64,000 nucleotides of DNA from Struthio camelus (Eukaryota; Chordata; Aves; Struthioniformes; Struthionidae), in assembly GCF_040807025.1 (NCBI RefSeq), contig NC_090952.1, forward strand, positions 1,488,001 to 1,552,000, in the 5' to 3' direction. The position numbers were made by a program, and so were the translations under genes. Shown here one piece after another: positions 1-11,098 of this stretch. The stretch's first letter is position 1; each line of letters opens with the position of its first letter. The notes under the pieces are model-generated. The model saw only the letters and a program-made list of their open reading frames with translations. It was not told where the DNA came from and did not search any database.

Positions 1-285
1 GAATGGAGCCCCCAGTTGAGGGGATCCAGATGTGGAGGGAGGAAATGACCCCCTGCCTGGGCTTTGTCCAGAACCATGGATATGGGGGGGGGGGGGATGG
101 AGTCCCTGCCTCAGGCTCCATCTGGAGCTGCAGATCCAGATGTGGAGGGATGGAGTCCCTACCCTGGGCTCCATTCAGAACCGCAGATCCAGATGTGGGG
201 GAAATGCTGTACTGGGCTTCATCCAGAGCTGCGGATCCAGATGTTGATGGAGAGACCCCCCCCTGCCCTGGGCTTCAGGCCACAT
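1..285. repeat. Minisatellite, unit about 50-55 bp
   Basis: A block starting with GATCCAGATGTGG recurs at 23, 133, 186 and 234, with a degenerate copy near 76. Each copy continues with a GGAGTCCCTGCCTGGGCT-like stretch and a CATCCAGAGCTGC-like end. Spacings are 110 (two units), 53 and 48, so the unit length varies. A run of 13 G at 84-96 interrupts one copy. Short open frames through it are by-products of the repeat. The array may continue left of the window. Confidence 0.8.
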
Positions 286-2471
286 TTACTCCTGGCTCCT
301 AACCCATCTCTTTTGCACACGCTGCTTCCACCATTCTCATTCTACTCATGCTCCAGCATGAGCTAAGGCTTTCTCACCCGCTTCATGAGACTCTGGAAGT
401 GGCCTGGGTGGGGAAACCCCTCTATACCAGGCGCTCTTAGGTTCTTGCTTCTGCTTAATCACATCAAATAATCGTGCTGCCATCCAACCTTGCCCACCTA
501 CTCTCAGCATCACTAAGGTCAAACAGTTCCCAACCCTGGCACCCTGTAGACCAGGTGCTACAGCCCATCATCCAACCTTTTCTGGAGCTCAGCAACTGAC
601 CTGTAACACTGCCGCTGTTAGACACTGCAAGCCCTAAAACACCGGCTCCCCACCACAGCACCAGCCCCATTGCCCCTTCAGGCCAGGTAGTGTAGAGATA
701 CAGTCCTTGCTACAACAATCCAGTGCAAGACAGGCCTGATTCTGTTAACAGGTTGGACAAGGGCTGACCCACGTTATGCAGGCACATGCTGCAATTAGCA
801 CTTCTGGCAGTGCTGAGTAGTTGTGTGCACTGAAGCTACCCAAACAGACTCACATGTTGCCAAGTTTCACATGAGCGGTCCCATAACTTAGGGATTTACG
901 CCTTGGCGGCATGCACCCACTCACACAGGTGCACCTTTGCGCGACTACAGCCCAGTCAGCTAAACTCACCCCAGACAAAACACTCCCAGGGCTACCCCTT
1001 GTCCGTCTCCCAGTCACGCAGATGTGGGAGTCACTGTACCCAGATGTGTGAGCCACCACGTCACCCCCTCTCAGTAGAATGCTGCATCCCATCTCCCAGC
1101 GGTGATGGTCCTACATCTTCCAGCCAGCTGTTGCTAGGACAGATTGCTGGCCCAGTGGCACCCACCTCACCCCCCAATTTATCTTACCTAACACAGTTTT
1201 TTTTACCAGTACTAGAATCTCTGCGTTGATCCCAAACCTGGCTGAGGGCACCATGGTGGTAGATGGTGTGCAAGAAACATCAGACAAAATGAGCAACCCA
1301 CAACTGTAGCTGAGGGAAGCAGGCAAGCAGGAGTCTGGTGGGAGCTGGTCTGCAGGGGCTGACAACATGGCCAAGCCCAAAAACTCCTAGGTCCTATCCT
1401 GGAATCTGGGAACGAGCCAGGAGATAAGAGCAGACTGGTCAAGGTGCCTGTGTTTATTCCTAGCCTTGGGTGCACTGATTTCAGGGCAGCTATCCATCTG
1501 TGCCTCAATTTCCCCATATCTGAGACAGCAGTGCAGTGTGCTGAGATCCTAGAGCCAGCCATACCCCACTGGGGCTCCAGAGTCAGGGCTGAGCCAGGTC
1601 AGCCGAGGGACACTCACTATGCAGCAGGCCACATCACGTGGAGGAAGGCTTCCCATCGAACCACAAGCCAGCGCAGACTAGTAAGGGTTCGAGGTCTGCC
1701 CGAGCTGATGCAGCACTGCGAGCACTTGAGCTCCAGATGCTGGCCAGCGTGGCTTGGCAGCTGGAAGGGAAGAACTCTGTGAGATCGCATTTTGCAACTC
1801 CAGCTTAGCTCAGCAGTGATAATTAAAGCACCAAGAGCAGGGCCAGGCTTCCTGGGCATTTCCAGCCTCGAGCTGCAGCCATTCCTCTGTGCATGGTACA
1901 GCTACAGGCAGCCCCAGAACAGGTCCAAGCAAGGAGAGGAAGGAGATAGAAGAAAGGGAAATTCTGGTTCTTCTCCTTTGCTCGGTGCTCTGTGGCTTTG
2001 CAAGAGTCACTGTGTCTAACCTCCTGCCCACACTCAGCAGTAGGACTCCATGAAAGAGGCTGTCACATTTCCCCAGGAGCTGGGATAAGCAAGACCCGCT
2101 TCTGCCAGCTCTTGGGGACTGTGAGAGGAGGAGATAAGATTTAAACCGTCCAAATCACAAAGCTGCTCTAGGACAGCACTGGGGCTCCACCCCAGCCTCT
2201 TGCCAATTAACACCTTCCCAGTAGAGCCGATAACAGTCTCCATTTCCATTCCAACAGCACCATTCTGTCCCACTGCCAGCTCTGGGATCGCAGAAGTAGA
2301 GGGGTATTTTCCACTCTGTGGTACAGCTATGAGAGCTCTTAAGCTACAAGAGGCATGCCAAAGGGGACTGCCCTGTGCATAGAGATCCCCACTGCCCCCT
2401 CCAGCTGAGCCGCACATATTGCCCTCATCTCTTCTACTTAATGTATGGACACCCAGGTATTTCCATTCCAG
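286..2471 (+). other. Probable intron 1 of the TRAIL-like gene
   Basis: No exon can be supported here. I looked on the plus strand for the missing first exon, which should encode a short cytoplasmic tail and one membrane segment and end in phase 0. No open frame has a hydrophobic stretch of about 20 residues followed by a GT donor. A short piece near 1490-1535 (TGTGCCTCAATTTCCCCAT) resembles the core of a MIR-type SINE. Confidence 0.45.
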
Positions 2472-2618
2472 CTCAAAGCTCAGTCACAGGGGAGCTCGGA
2501 GGAGCTGAGGTGTTTGCAGCTTATCAACCAGCAGCAGGAGGGCTCAGACTTGGAGGAGCTGATCAGCAACCAGTCCTGCCTCAAGCTGGCCCATACCATC
2601 AAAGCCTACGTGACCACG
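2472..2618 (+). CDS. TNFSF10-like: TRAIL-like ligand exon 2 (stalk)
   Basis: 147 nt, 49 codons, entered and left in phase 0. The acceptor is ttccattccAG and the donor ACG|GTGAGC. It encodes the extracellular stalk: LKAQSQGSSEELRC, then a polar segment and a C-LKLAHTIKAYVTT helix. The spacing of the two cysteines and the basic helix matches the TRAIL stalk exon (IACF...SPCWQVKWQLRQLV). A downstream in-frame reading into the intron is a shadow. Confidence 0.8.
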
Positions 2619-4394
2619 GTGAGCCTAGATCTGGTGGCTGAGGGGAAAGGGGAGAACAGGGCACCCAAAAGGAGAGCTCCCGCCTGCCTCGTTTTCCTCA
2701 TCCACCTCACCAGAGGATGGCAGAGAGCAATTGCAATGCTTGATTTAAGAGGGGTCAGAGGAGAGGAGCTGCATGCCAGGTCCTTTGTGGATTTGTGCAT
2801 CAAAAGGGCTGTTGGAGCCCAGAGACATAGCATGAAAGACAAGGGAGTGATGAGAGGTGCAGGGGAGCAGGGAACATCCTTTACACCTGTAAACCATGGG
2901 ACTGTTTTTTTTTTTTTTTTCCTCTAATGGTTCAGGTGACAGAGAATATTATCCGCAGGAGCACGGTAAAGGGTAAGTTCCTTCCAGCCGGGATCTGGGC
3001 GTACAAACTGGGACTCTGCTCTGGAGGGACTGGAACTGCAAAGCACTGAGGACTTGTTCGCCTGGGTCCAGGTCACTGTGACAAAGCCAGTCTCTCACAG
3101 CCAGACGGACGGAGCCGCATGTGCATGCACAGCTCAGCGTGCAGCCCAGGGATGCCAGCGGGCTGGGTTGGGGAGGGCGGCATGGGGGGGACTTGGTCAC
3201 TCCGAGGGCAAACTCCACCAGGCACAGCACTGTGGCCACAAGCTGGGACAGGAGGGGAGCAAGGCCTGTCCCGCTAGGCAGGTGAAGGACATACATCCCC
3301 AGGCACAGTCTGGAGGGACAGCCCTGTACGTCTGCTTGGAGTCTAGGGAATCAGGGCCTGTCTGTCTGTCGGACAGCACTGAAATATTAGGAAATCATTG
3401 ACTAGGCGTTTCCCTCCCCAAGCAACCATCCTCCTCGAAGGTTCAGTGGGGCACTTTCCTGCCCCACTCTCTCTGCTTATTCAGTAAGGACATGCTCTGT
3501 TGGCACAGCGCTGGGGGTCCCCAAGTACTCTGGCCTTTACTGCCATTTGTACCTTTCCTTGCAGAAGCCCAGCGGAGCTACTTCAACACCTCGGAGGGGC
3601 AGGCTCCTCCCAAAACACCCGGCAAGCCCTCAGCACATCTAACCCTCCGCCCACAGAGCCTGGCCCAGGATGGTGAGTCTGGGAGCCCAACTGAGCACCA
3701 GAGGGTTTCTGAAATGGGAATAGGGAAAAGATCCCACCCAAGGGCAGGGGACCAGCATGGGAGAAAGGATTTGGTGACAACTAGGGACATGTTCCTCCTC
3801 TCTACTCCAAGAGCACCTTTTCCACACCTCCAGGCTGGGGACTGAGATTACTGTCAGAGGCAGATAGAGCCACCCCCTCCCTTGCCCCCACCCTGATATG
3901 TACTGTCTGGAGCAGCTTGCTCCCCTCCGTGACCCTTCTGCCTCTCCCCAGGAAGCTCCAAGCGTTTCGGAAACCTCTCTCAGTCCTGCCGCCATGCCAT
4001 AGCGCGCTGGGAAGACAGCACTATCCACTCACACCTGCAGAACATCACGTACCGGGATGGCCGGCTGCGGGTCAACCAGGCAGGCAAGTACTACGTCTAC
4101 TCCCAGATCTACTTCCGCTACCCCAGCGACAGGGCCAGCACCCGCATCTCCGTCCCCCAGCTTGTGCAGTGCATCAACTGGAAGACCTCCTACAGCCAGC
4201 CCATCCTCCTGCTCAAAGGGGTGGGCACCAAGTGCTGGGCACCTGAAGCAAACTATGGCCTGCATGCTCTCTACCAGGGGGGACTGTTTGAGCTCAAAGC
4301 CGGCGACGAGCTCTTTGTCTCTGTCTCCTCCCTGGCCATTGACTACAACGATGCAGCAGCCAGCTACTTTGGGGCTTTCCGGCTCGACCTGTGA
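2472..4394 (+). CDS. TNFSF10-like: TRAIL-like TNF-superfamily ligand, exons 2-5 (5' end missing)
   Basis: Coding exons are 2472-2618, 2936-2972, 3565-3672 and 3952-4394, joined in phases 0, 1 and 1, giving 244 visible residues and a TGA stop. The product should be a type II membrane ligand whose C-terminal TNF homology domain (about residues 83-244) trimerises and binds death-domain receptors. The domain shows AHLTL, a GKYYVYSQ strand, SYSQPILLLK, a Lys-Cys-Trp turn at residue 192, LYQGGLFEL and the terminal YFGAF. These match TRAIL (TNFSF10) better than FasL; Cys192 aligns with the TRAIL cysteine that holds zinc at the trimer axis. Sequons occur at NTS (residue 69) and NIT (128). Cys110 and Cys171 are additional to TRAIL. 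The order of one medium, one tiny and one medium exon before a large last exon is also TRAIL-like. It may be TRAIL itself or the TRAIL-like paralogue seen in some non-mammals; a tree is needed. The tail and anchor exon is not in the window. Confidence 0.88.
2936..2972 (+). CDS. TNFSF10-like: TRAIL-like ligand exon 3 (37-nt micro-exon)
   Basis: A long T run (2905-2920) and ttcAG precede GTGACAGAGAAT. Two donors are possible: ACG|GTAAAG (exon end 2965, phase 0) and AGG|GTAAGT (exon end 2972, phase 1). Only the second has a near-perfect donor and the phase that keeps exon 4 open, so I use 2972. It encodes VTENIIRRSTVK plus the first base of a Glu codon. TRAIL also has a very small exon here. Confidence 0.75.
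3565..3672 (+). CDS. TNFSF10-like: TRAIL-like ligand exon 4 (stalk to first strand)
   Basis: 108 nt, phase 1 in and phase 1 out. Acceptor ctttccttgcAG, donor GATG|GTGAGT. It encodes AQRSYFNTSEG, a Pro-rich linker and SAHLTL, the first strand of the TNF homology domain (TRAIL has AAHITG). The NTS is a potential glycosylation site. Processing that sheds the soluble ligand would be expected in the linker just before the domain, but no clear furin site (RXKR) is visible. Confidence 0.8.
3952..4394 (+). CDS. TNFSF10-like: TRAIL-like ligand exon 5 (TNF homology domain)
   Basis: 443 nt to the TGA at 4392-4394, entered in phase 1 through cctctccccAG. This one exon carries nearly the whole TNF homology domain, as in TRAIL. 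Landmarks are W117 of the A' region, the NITYRDGRL turn, GKYYVYSQIYF, Cys192 (zinc-site equivalent), LYQGGLFELKAGDELFVSVS and YFGAF. The TRAIL-specific insertion after the first strand is mostly missing. Cys171 replaces the Tyr of TRAIL's VQY. Confidence 0.9.
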
Positions 4395-6510
4395 CATTCT
4401 CCTCATTCTCATGTCCACCCTCTGACCAAACCTGCTCCTTCCATAGTGACTCTCCTGTGTGGCCCACAGACAATCCTCACAGTCCTGTTGCCTTCACTTA
4501 TATGGGATGGCAGCCCAACAGCCGGAGGCCAAGCCAGAGGAATGTGGTGCAGTTTATAGCCCTCCCCGTATTGTCCCTTGTGATGAGAGACAGAGCCAGA
4601 GGAGGGCACAGTGTGGCTTCCTATAGAGACCTAGTGCGGTCAGTGCTATGCAAGGGAGGACGAATCCCACAGCCACTGGGAGCCTGGCCCTTCAGAGAGT
4701 GGAAGGGAGGAAACCAAGGGTCTGCTTTCTGACAGCCAAAGAGGGACATGCGTGAAGGATGATTTCGCATCTCTGGCAGCACCTGACCTCCCCAGCTCCT
4801 GTCTGAACAAATGGAGCAGGAAACATGAAACAGCTGTCACACCGGCTCCAGCAGTGGCCTGCCCTGTCCAGGGAGCTGGAGGGCAGACAAGGGCCCTGCC
4901 AGAACTTGGGTAAGGCTACTCAGGGAGCACAGAGCGGGACAGGCCTCTAGCAAGAGCCACATCACTAAGATGCCTTGCAACCATGCAACACGCTGCCACG
5001 TATCTCCCTTCCCCAGCAAGGTAAAGGCACAAGGGTCACAATTCCACAGTTGCAATAGAAAGCCTCCCCACAGCAGGACAACCCTCTGCAAGGCCAAATA
5101 AACAGCTGGCACAGCCAGATATGGCAAACCAGGCTGCAGGCTGCCAAGGAGCCCAGAGCAGAAGGTATCGAGACAGAAATCAGCTTTAGCAGAGGGCAGC
5201 AGCATGGTGAGTGTGGCCACAGGGCTGGCCTTCCTCCCCTTTCTGTGTGCAGGTACACAGGAGATCCAGCACTCAAGAGCACAAACTATCAGAAGGGTAT
5301 GAAGGAGTTTCAGTTCAGTAAAGCCTGGCATGACATCAGCAGTCAGCTTCAGAGGGGCAAAGAGCAGATCAACAAAGCTGGCCACACTTAGGCATGTGAC
5401 AGACACATTTTTTTCCTGAGCCAGGTTAGAAACCAAGGTGACACATGAGCCACAGATATTCCCAGTGACCCTGCACCAACAGAGGCCGGTGTGTAGTGCG
5501 CCTGGATCCACATTTCCTTCCCATCCCCAGGCAAACACAGATGAGTCACACCAATGAGAGGGTGCAGTGTTACCCCAGCGAGCTGTGGGGAAGCTCATCA
5601 GAAGAGGGGACTCTCGGGGAAGCTGGAAACCTGTAAGGTCGAAGCGCTCCTGGACTGGCCATCAGCAGGCTGGCAAAAGCAGCAGCACCCGCAGCTCCCC
5701 AAGCACTTCTTTGTAGCACATACAAATCCCTGAAAGTGAAGAAAAGTCATCAAACTGCCCCGAGCTTCTATTTCCTGGAAGCAGTCAGCCCTGCAGCAAC
5801 TCTCACAGTGCCGTGTGCTGGAGTCACAGCTGGGGAGGCTACACGTGGGGAAGGGGTATTGCAGAGCCCTGGTGCTAAGCTGAGCCCACTCCAGGGTGCT
5901 GTGAGTGGGCTGGTCTGTCCCACAGGGCAGAGGGCAGCTCAAATGCACAGGACCACTGAGCCAAGGAGCTGCACACCAGGCCTCCCTTTGCGCCTGTCTC
6001 TCCTGACCAAGCCTCGCTTTTCTCCAGGTTTTGTTCCTCCGAGCCTCGGGGGGCCAGCAGGCCAGCACAGCCACCCTCTGGCTCTCACTTGTTAACCAGC
6101 AGCATTTCAGCTCGGGCCATGCAATTCCCTAGGCAGCTGCATTTCCCCTGCTGCTCTCTATTCCCAGTGCCACTGCAGCAGTGACACCAGGGACATGTGG
6201 TGCCAGCCCAAGCCACAGGACAGAAGAGCAAACCCTCTGGTCAAACTGCAGGGACACCTCAGACACGGCAGGCAGGTTCAAGCAGGGCAGAACATGATTA
6301 AGCTGGCTCGGTCCATGAATGCTGGGGTGGATGTAGCCCCCCCTTTTGTAATTACTTGTATATTCTCTGTATCATACCAAGACTGTTAATGTGTACAGAC
6401 ACGTGACGGCAGCACAGGCTCCCATGAAGAACATGAGTACCCCTCACACCAGCAGGGCTTTGGGGAGCTCAGTGCTGGTTTAAATAAACCTTGTACTCCA
6501 GTGCTGGCCT
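4395..6510 (+). other. TNFSF10-like: Probable 3' UTR of the TRAIL-like gene
   Basis: No coding exon is seen after the stop. An AATAAA at 5097-5102 is a possible early site. A stronger one, AATAAA at 6483-6488, is followed by a GT-rich stretch (GTGCTGGCCTTGCATCTCTGTG). AU-rich sequence with TGTATAT-like words just upstream (6340-6395) is typical of an mRNA end. The extent is inferred, not shown. Confidence 0.45.
6483..6488 (+). terminator. Candidate poly(A) signal, TRAIL-like gene
   Basis: AATAAA within TTTAAATAAACCTTG, followed within about 15-35 bases by a G/T-rich element. It is the best plus-strand poly(A) site in the 2.5 kb after the stop codon at 4394. Confidence 0.5.
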
Positions 6511-7462
6511 TGCATCTCTGTGCATAGGGCACCCCCATGCAACTAGTCCCAGGTCTCAGACAAGCAGTAGCCTGACAGTTTGATTTCTGGGCCAGTTCAG
6601 GTGCTCTCTGCTACGATGCTGCAGAGCACTTGAGCCCTGTGCAGCTCCATTCACTGTGTAACAGCCTTTACCCGTCTGCCGCCCCTGTCTCCCTATTGCT
6701 TGTGCTAGTAGATAACCCAGTGCAGAGACCATCAGCGAGCAGCAAGAACTGCAAAGGGTCAGAGCAGAGGATCAGATTGCCCCCTAGCACCTGCAGACCC
6801 ACTCCAGCCCCCCCGATACATCCACACTTGGCAAAAGCACCAGTTGAGCAGAGGCCTGCCTTCCAGTCCCACTCTCAGTGCTGGCCCTGATGTGCATCCA
6901 GCAGCAAGGGTGCAGAGTGGTGGTGCCGGGATGCTGGCAGCAGCTGTAGAGCAGCTCAGGTACCATGCCAGAGCTGCCAAGCACCAAGGCCGCCTCAAGG
7001 AACAGGCTTGTGCAGGTTCCCAGGAGCTCCTTTTAAGTGTTGCAGACCAGCCCTAATGAAGGCTGCAGGCAACAACCAGATCCTGTCTCATCTTGCAGCT
7101 TTAATGCCTCTAGCAGCTCCTCAACCAGCCTGCCTGGGCCAGAGCCATGCTGGGGCAGTTGCCACCTCTCCCCCACACTCCTACAAATGCCCAGGGCATT
7201 CCCAGGAAGGTGCGCTTCCTGGTCGCCAGAGCTTTAGGACTAGGTCCCAGCAGCCCCTCTACCACCAGCTCTGGCTGTACACCCTGAGTGTAGAGCCTGA
7301 ACACTGTCCAAGCAAACCTGAACACCTGTCCAAGGTGTTTGGTCTCCACCTGCCTCACCATCCTGAACCCTGGCCCAGTGGCTCTTCCTCCTCAAGGTGC
7401 TGGAAAATGCCCCAACATGTCCTGCCAGAAACAAACTCCTCCCATCAGGAGTCCATGGCATT

Positions 7463-7481
7463 GGGGGCGGGGGGGGGGGGG
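7463..7481. repeat. Poly-G tract
   Basis: GGGGGC followed by 13 G; simple homopolymer, capable of G-quadruplex pairing on the plus strand. Confidence 0.8.
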
Positions 7482-8564
7482 CTGCATCTCACCCAGCTGC
7501 CTGCAGCGATACTTGTGCTGCTTCTTTTCTCTGCTTTGGGGTTGCCAAGCCCAGCCCAAGGCTGCCAGGGCTTGGGCACAGCTCAGCCCTGTGGAGAAAA
7601 AGCTGTCGGGGGCCAAACAAGAGGGTACTGAGATGGCCTGGTTGCCCTTCGTGTCGCAGTAGGGCAGAGGCTGTTTCTTGCTGCTGCTTTCCCTTCCACA
7701 GCTTTCTGGGCCTGAGCCATCTCAGTTTGCAGCCTCTGCTGGGGCTGGGAGCTAGTACCAGGCTGAGCCAGGTCACTCCCACATCTTCCCGTACCAGGAA
7801 CATGATCTTCCCCCCAAACACAGGAGACGTGCCTTTGCCATTCATTAGCCTTCATCTCCCTGTCCTGCTGGGCCCAGAGTAGGAAGAGGCAGCCTCTCAT
7901 TGTAGCTCTTTGCAAGCCCATTGCCTACAGCAGCGTAGGGAGAGGGAGAAAGCTGCTGCGCTCCCTTCCTGCTCTCTGCAAAAGGGGCAAAGCAGATGCT
8001 CCAGGCGGAGCTGCGGGCTGCAAAGAGACTCCAGTCTTGCTTCACCCCAGGCTGTCCTGTTCCCTGGCTGAAATCCTATGACCTTGTAGAGGGAGGCGAG
8101 GCCGTGCAACATGCTTGTCCCTGATCGTCATGTGTTTTGCTCTTACCCAACACAAACAAAACACGAAAGCATGCAATACAGCTGGGTTACACACAATACT
8201 GCCTAGCAAAGATACCCAAACATGCCAGGCCTCACTGCGTGTTCACAGTCCAGCTTGTTTCTGCCGCTAACATGAAAACCCATCCTTCCAAAGGTACCTT
8301 TTAGAGGGTCCCTTATTCTTTCACCTCCCATTCTTGCTCCTGCTTTCTGGACTGCTTTAGTGACTAAAAACAGGACTCCCAGGGCTCTCAAAAACCTTAA
8401 CAAACAGCACTGCAGAGAAACCTTACCCCCAGGAGCGTGCAAGACTTGTCTGGGCTCCTAGGTACTCAGCTGCTGAGCTGTCTTGGGCCACTGACCCTGC
8501 AGCCAGGAGAACTCAGGGCTGAATCAGGCAACTGTGGAAAATGGAGCAGGGGGCCTAGGAGTAA

Positions 8565-8579
8565 GGGGGGGGGGGGGGG
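8565..8579. repeat. Poly-G tract (15 G)
   Basis: An uninterrupted run of G followed by AGGGAG; simple repeat. Confidence 0.8.
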
Positions 8580-9361
8580 AGGGAGTAGCCTCTGAAATAT
8601 GCTTTGAAGTGTTCCCCCAGCATAGAGCAAGGGGTAGGAGATTACTGTTTTCCACACAGCAACCAGGCGCCTCCGGCATCCCCGGTAAGCTGTCCTGTTG
8701 CATGATTTGGGAGAGTCAGGCCCAGCGCCAAGTGGGATGATGGGCTGCTCCAGTTTCCTGGAAGGGAGAGAACTTGTGGGTGGATGTTTCTGTAGAAGAG
8801 AAACTGCAAGAGCCAAATAGCAGCCTCACTAGTCTGGCAAGAGCCAAGCAACACTGGGCAATGAGAGACACGACAGACCGGAAAAGAAACAGTTGAAGTG
8901 GTGGGGGTGTAGCCTGGCTGAGGCCTGGGAGTATGGTGCCAACATCTCTTGCAGGTCTGCAAGTTTTCTGGTTCTCCTAGTCTCAGGGCAGCCGCGGGTG
9001 TTTCACAGGACCCAGCAGCAGGGAAAGAGCTTTGCACACATCCTCCAGAGCTACAGCTGCTGCTAAACACTTCTCTGAAACAACCGGATAGCCCTGCTCA
9101 ATGGCCATGTTGGAAGAGATCAGTATCTTGCAGAGCCCTGATGCCCCCGCTCTGCTTTGCCCCTTTGTACACCTGGGGCTCTGGAGCATCTCTATTCCTT
9201 TACTGGCTCCCAAACAGCTAGCACCCAGGAGAGGCTGGCAGTGCTATTCAGAATAGCAGCAAGCATTTTAAAGATGCTCTAGAGTCCCTTTCAAGCATTA
9301 CAGTCACGTAAAGCAGGAGACCAGCAGCAACAAACATCCTCTGCCTTGAGAAAGGAGAAGT

Positions 9362-9367
9362 TTTATT
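9362..9367 (-). terminator. Candidate minus-strand poly(A) signal
   Basis: Plus-strand TTTATT is AATAAA on the minus strand. About 20 bases later comes CA, then a GT-rich element (GATGTTTGTTGCTGCTGG). It would be a well-formed 3' end for a minus-strand transcript, either a 9 kb CLCN5 3' UTR or an unseen non-coding RNA. Confidence 0.35.
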
Positions 9368-10993
9368 TCGGCCTGAAGCTGCCTCAGGATGTTGTGGGCT
9401 ACAGACACAAGCGGACCCCAGCTGGCTTCATTAGCAACACAGGAAACATAGCTGGCTCCAGCCACATCTCCACTGGAGGGATAAACAGAGGGGGGAAAAA
9501 AGGGAGGGGAGGGGGGAAGGTAGAAGCTTGCAAGCACCAAAGAGAGCAGTCCTAGGGAAAAAAACAGAGTGCAGGCCTGGCATGCAGCAGTGGGGGAACC
9601 CCAGCCAGCCAGCCTTGGGCATCAACTGCTGAGAGGGATTTCTGAGCACTCAGCTGTGCCTTTTCCCTATTCCCATGCAAACACTGAAGCTGGTGGTGGA
9701 GAGGGAAGAGGGGACAGAGTAGCAGGGCTGGAGCTCCCCCCAGGACAGATGCGGGTGCAGGTGGAAGGAGCTTCCAGGGTCAGAGTCCAGCTGCCTGCAG
9801 GGGGGGCTCTGGAAGAGGGGCATGCCTACACCCACCTCCTCGCACCACAACCGATTTCTCGGCTCCGTGGCCCATGAAACAGCACAGACTGCTTGCCTGG
9901 CAGTTTCTGGCTCTCCTCTCAACCCCCTGCCTTGCTCTGTCCACGCAGGCAGCCACTGCATGTTTCCCCAAAGGGCGCTTTCTTTGAGGAAGCCAGCCAG
10001 CTGGACTCAGGCTCCAGGCTCCCAAGCCCAGTCCTCCCCGTGGCTCCAGACAAGCTCTGCAGCCAACATCACCCCTACTTGCTACAGCTCCGCCTTGTGC
10101 CTTGTGCGTATTTATCCTGAATGCTGGCAGGTTTGCTAACCTTGGAGGAAAGGCACAGGGTGCTTCCTTGGCTTCAGTCACCAAATTCCGACTCCTCATC
10201 TCTTCCTTACAGTGAAACTTCCCCTTACAAAGCAACCGCGTGATTCCTAAGCTTTCATTTGACCTTAGAGGAAGGTTAAGGCAAAAATGAGAGGTTGAGA
10301 AAAGCAAAGCAATCCAGGGAATTCAGATGCACATCTATAATTGGAAGGTGGTTTTAGGTTTCCTGAACTGCTTTGGAAATTTCACAACAAACAGCAAGCG
10401 CATTGGGGTCAAAACTGGATTGTCTGTGCAGCTGAGCACAGGATAACCGCCAGCTTTCTGCACATCCTCCCCCACTGCCCCCCAGGCAGACTCTTTGGTT
10501 TCCTTCCCCCAGTCACACTGATGTTTCCAGCACCAGGTAGGACAGCCGCACTGCTTGCTTGTATAAAGGCAAAATCCTGGGTTTTGTAAGTTTGATTTTA
10601 ACAAAAAGCCCTGAAGGCTGGGCCAGATCAACCCAATGGCCATACGGGCAACATCCTCAGAAACTGAGCATTTTCATTTTAAAGAGCAACTGGCAGAGGA
10701 AGAACTTGGCCTGTACCATTTTCCCAGTTGAGAGTTTATTTGTACAAAGTTATGCAAAGATTTTTTTTTCAGGACTTACTGTGGAACACCCTGAAGCCTC
10801 AGTCCTTGAATTCATGAAGAGGATGGGGAATCTTTAACCAAGGGAGCTTGAAGTCATAACCATAACCTGCTAGCTCTCATTATTTTCTTTTCTATTTGCC
10901 AGAGATCCAGAAAGCAGATTCAGTTAGGATGCAACCAAGACAGAGCACAGGGCAGGCAAGCAGTACTCCTAATTCCTTCACCAGGAGATCTAG

Positions 10994-11098
10994 TCAATCA
11001 TTAAGCCTCTGTGCCTCAGTTTCCCCACCTATAAAATATGCCTAGTGCTGTCAGTCTTCGTAAAATGCTTCAAGACCCATAGGTAAATGAGTACTCTA
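10994..11098 (+). mobile_element. MIR-like ancient SINE fragment
   Basis: CTCTGTGCCTCAGTTTCCCC followed by CCTATAAAATATG and a tail rich in AAATGCTTCAAGACCCATAGG matches the 3' core half of MIR/CORE-SINE elements, which read CTGTGCCTCAGTTTCC then TGTAAAATG. The 5' tRNA-like half is not recognisable. An old fragment; boundaries are approximate. Confidence 0.55.

Noticed and set aside
2966..2971. Donor GTAAAG as the end of ligand exon 3
   Set aside because: It would leave exon 3 in phase 0, and exon 4 would then be read out of frame; the donor at 2973 restores the frame.
4837..5598. 253-codon minus-strand open frame opposite the presumed ligand 3' UTR
   Set aside because: No recognisable domain, irregular composition with many Cys, Trp and Leu, and it lies in GC-rich sequence where long chance frames are common. 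No splice or poly(A) context was seen.
5598..6074. 158-codon minus-strand open frame adjoining the previous one
   Set aside because: Same reasons; no family resemblance and no coding signature beyond being open.
7008..7631. 207-codon plus-strand open frame
   Set aside because: Low-complexity Pro/Ser/His-rich translation with heavy overlap by open frames in other phases; typical of GC-rich non-coding DNA.
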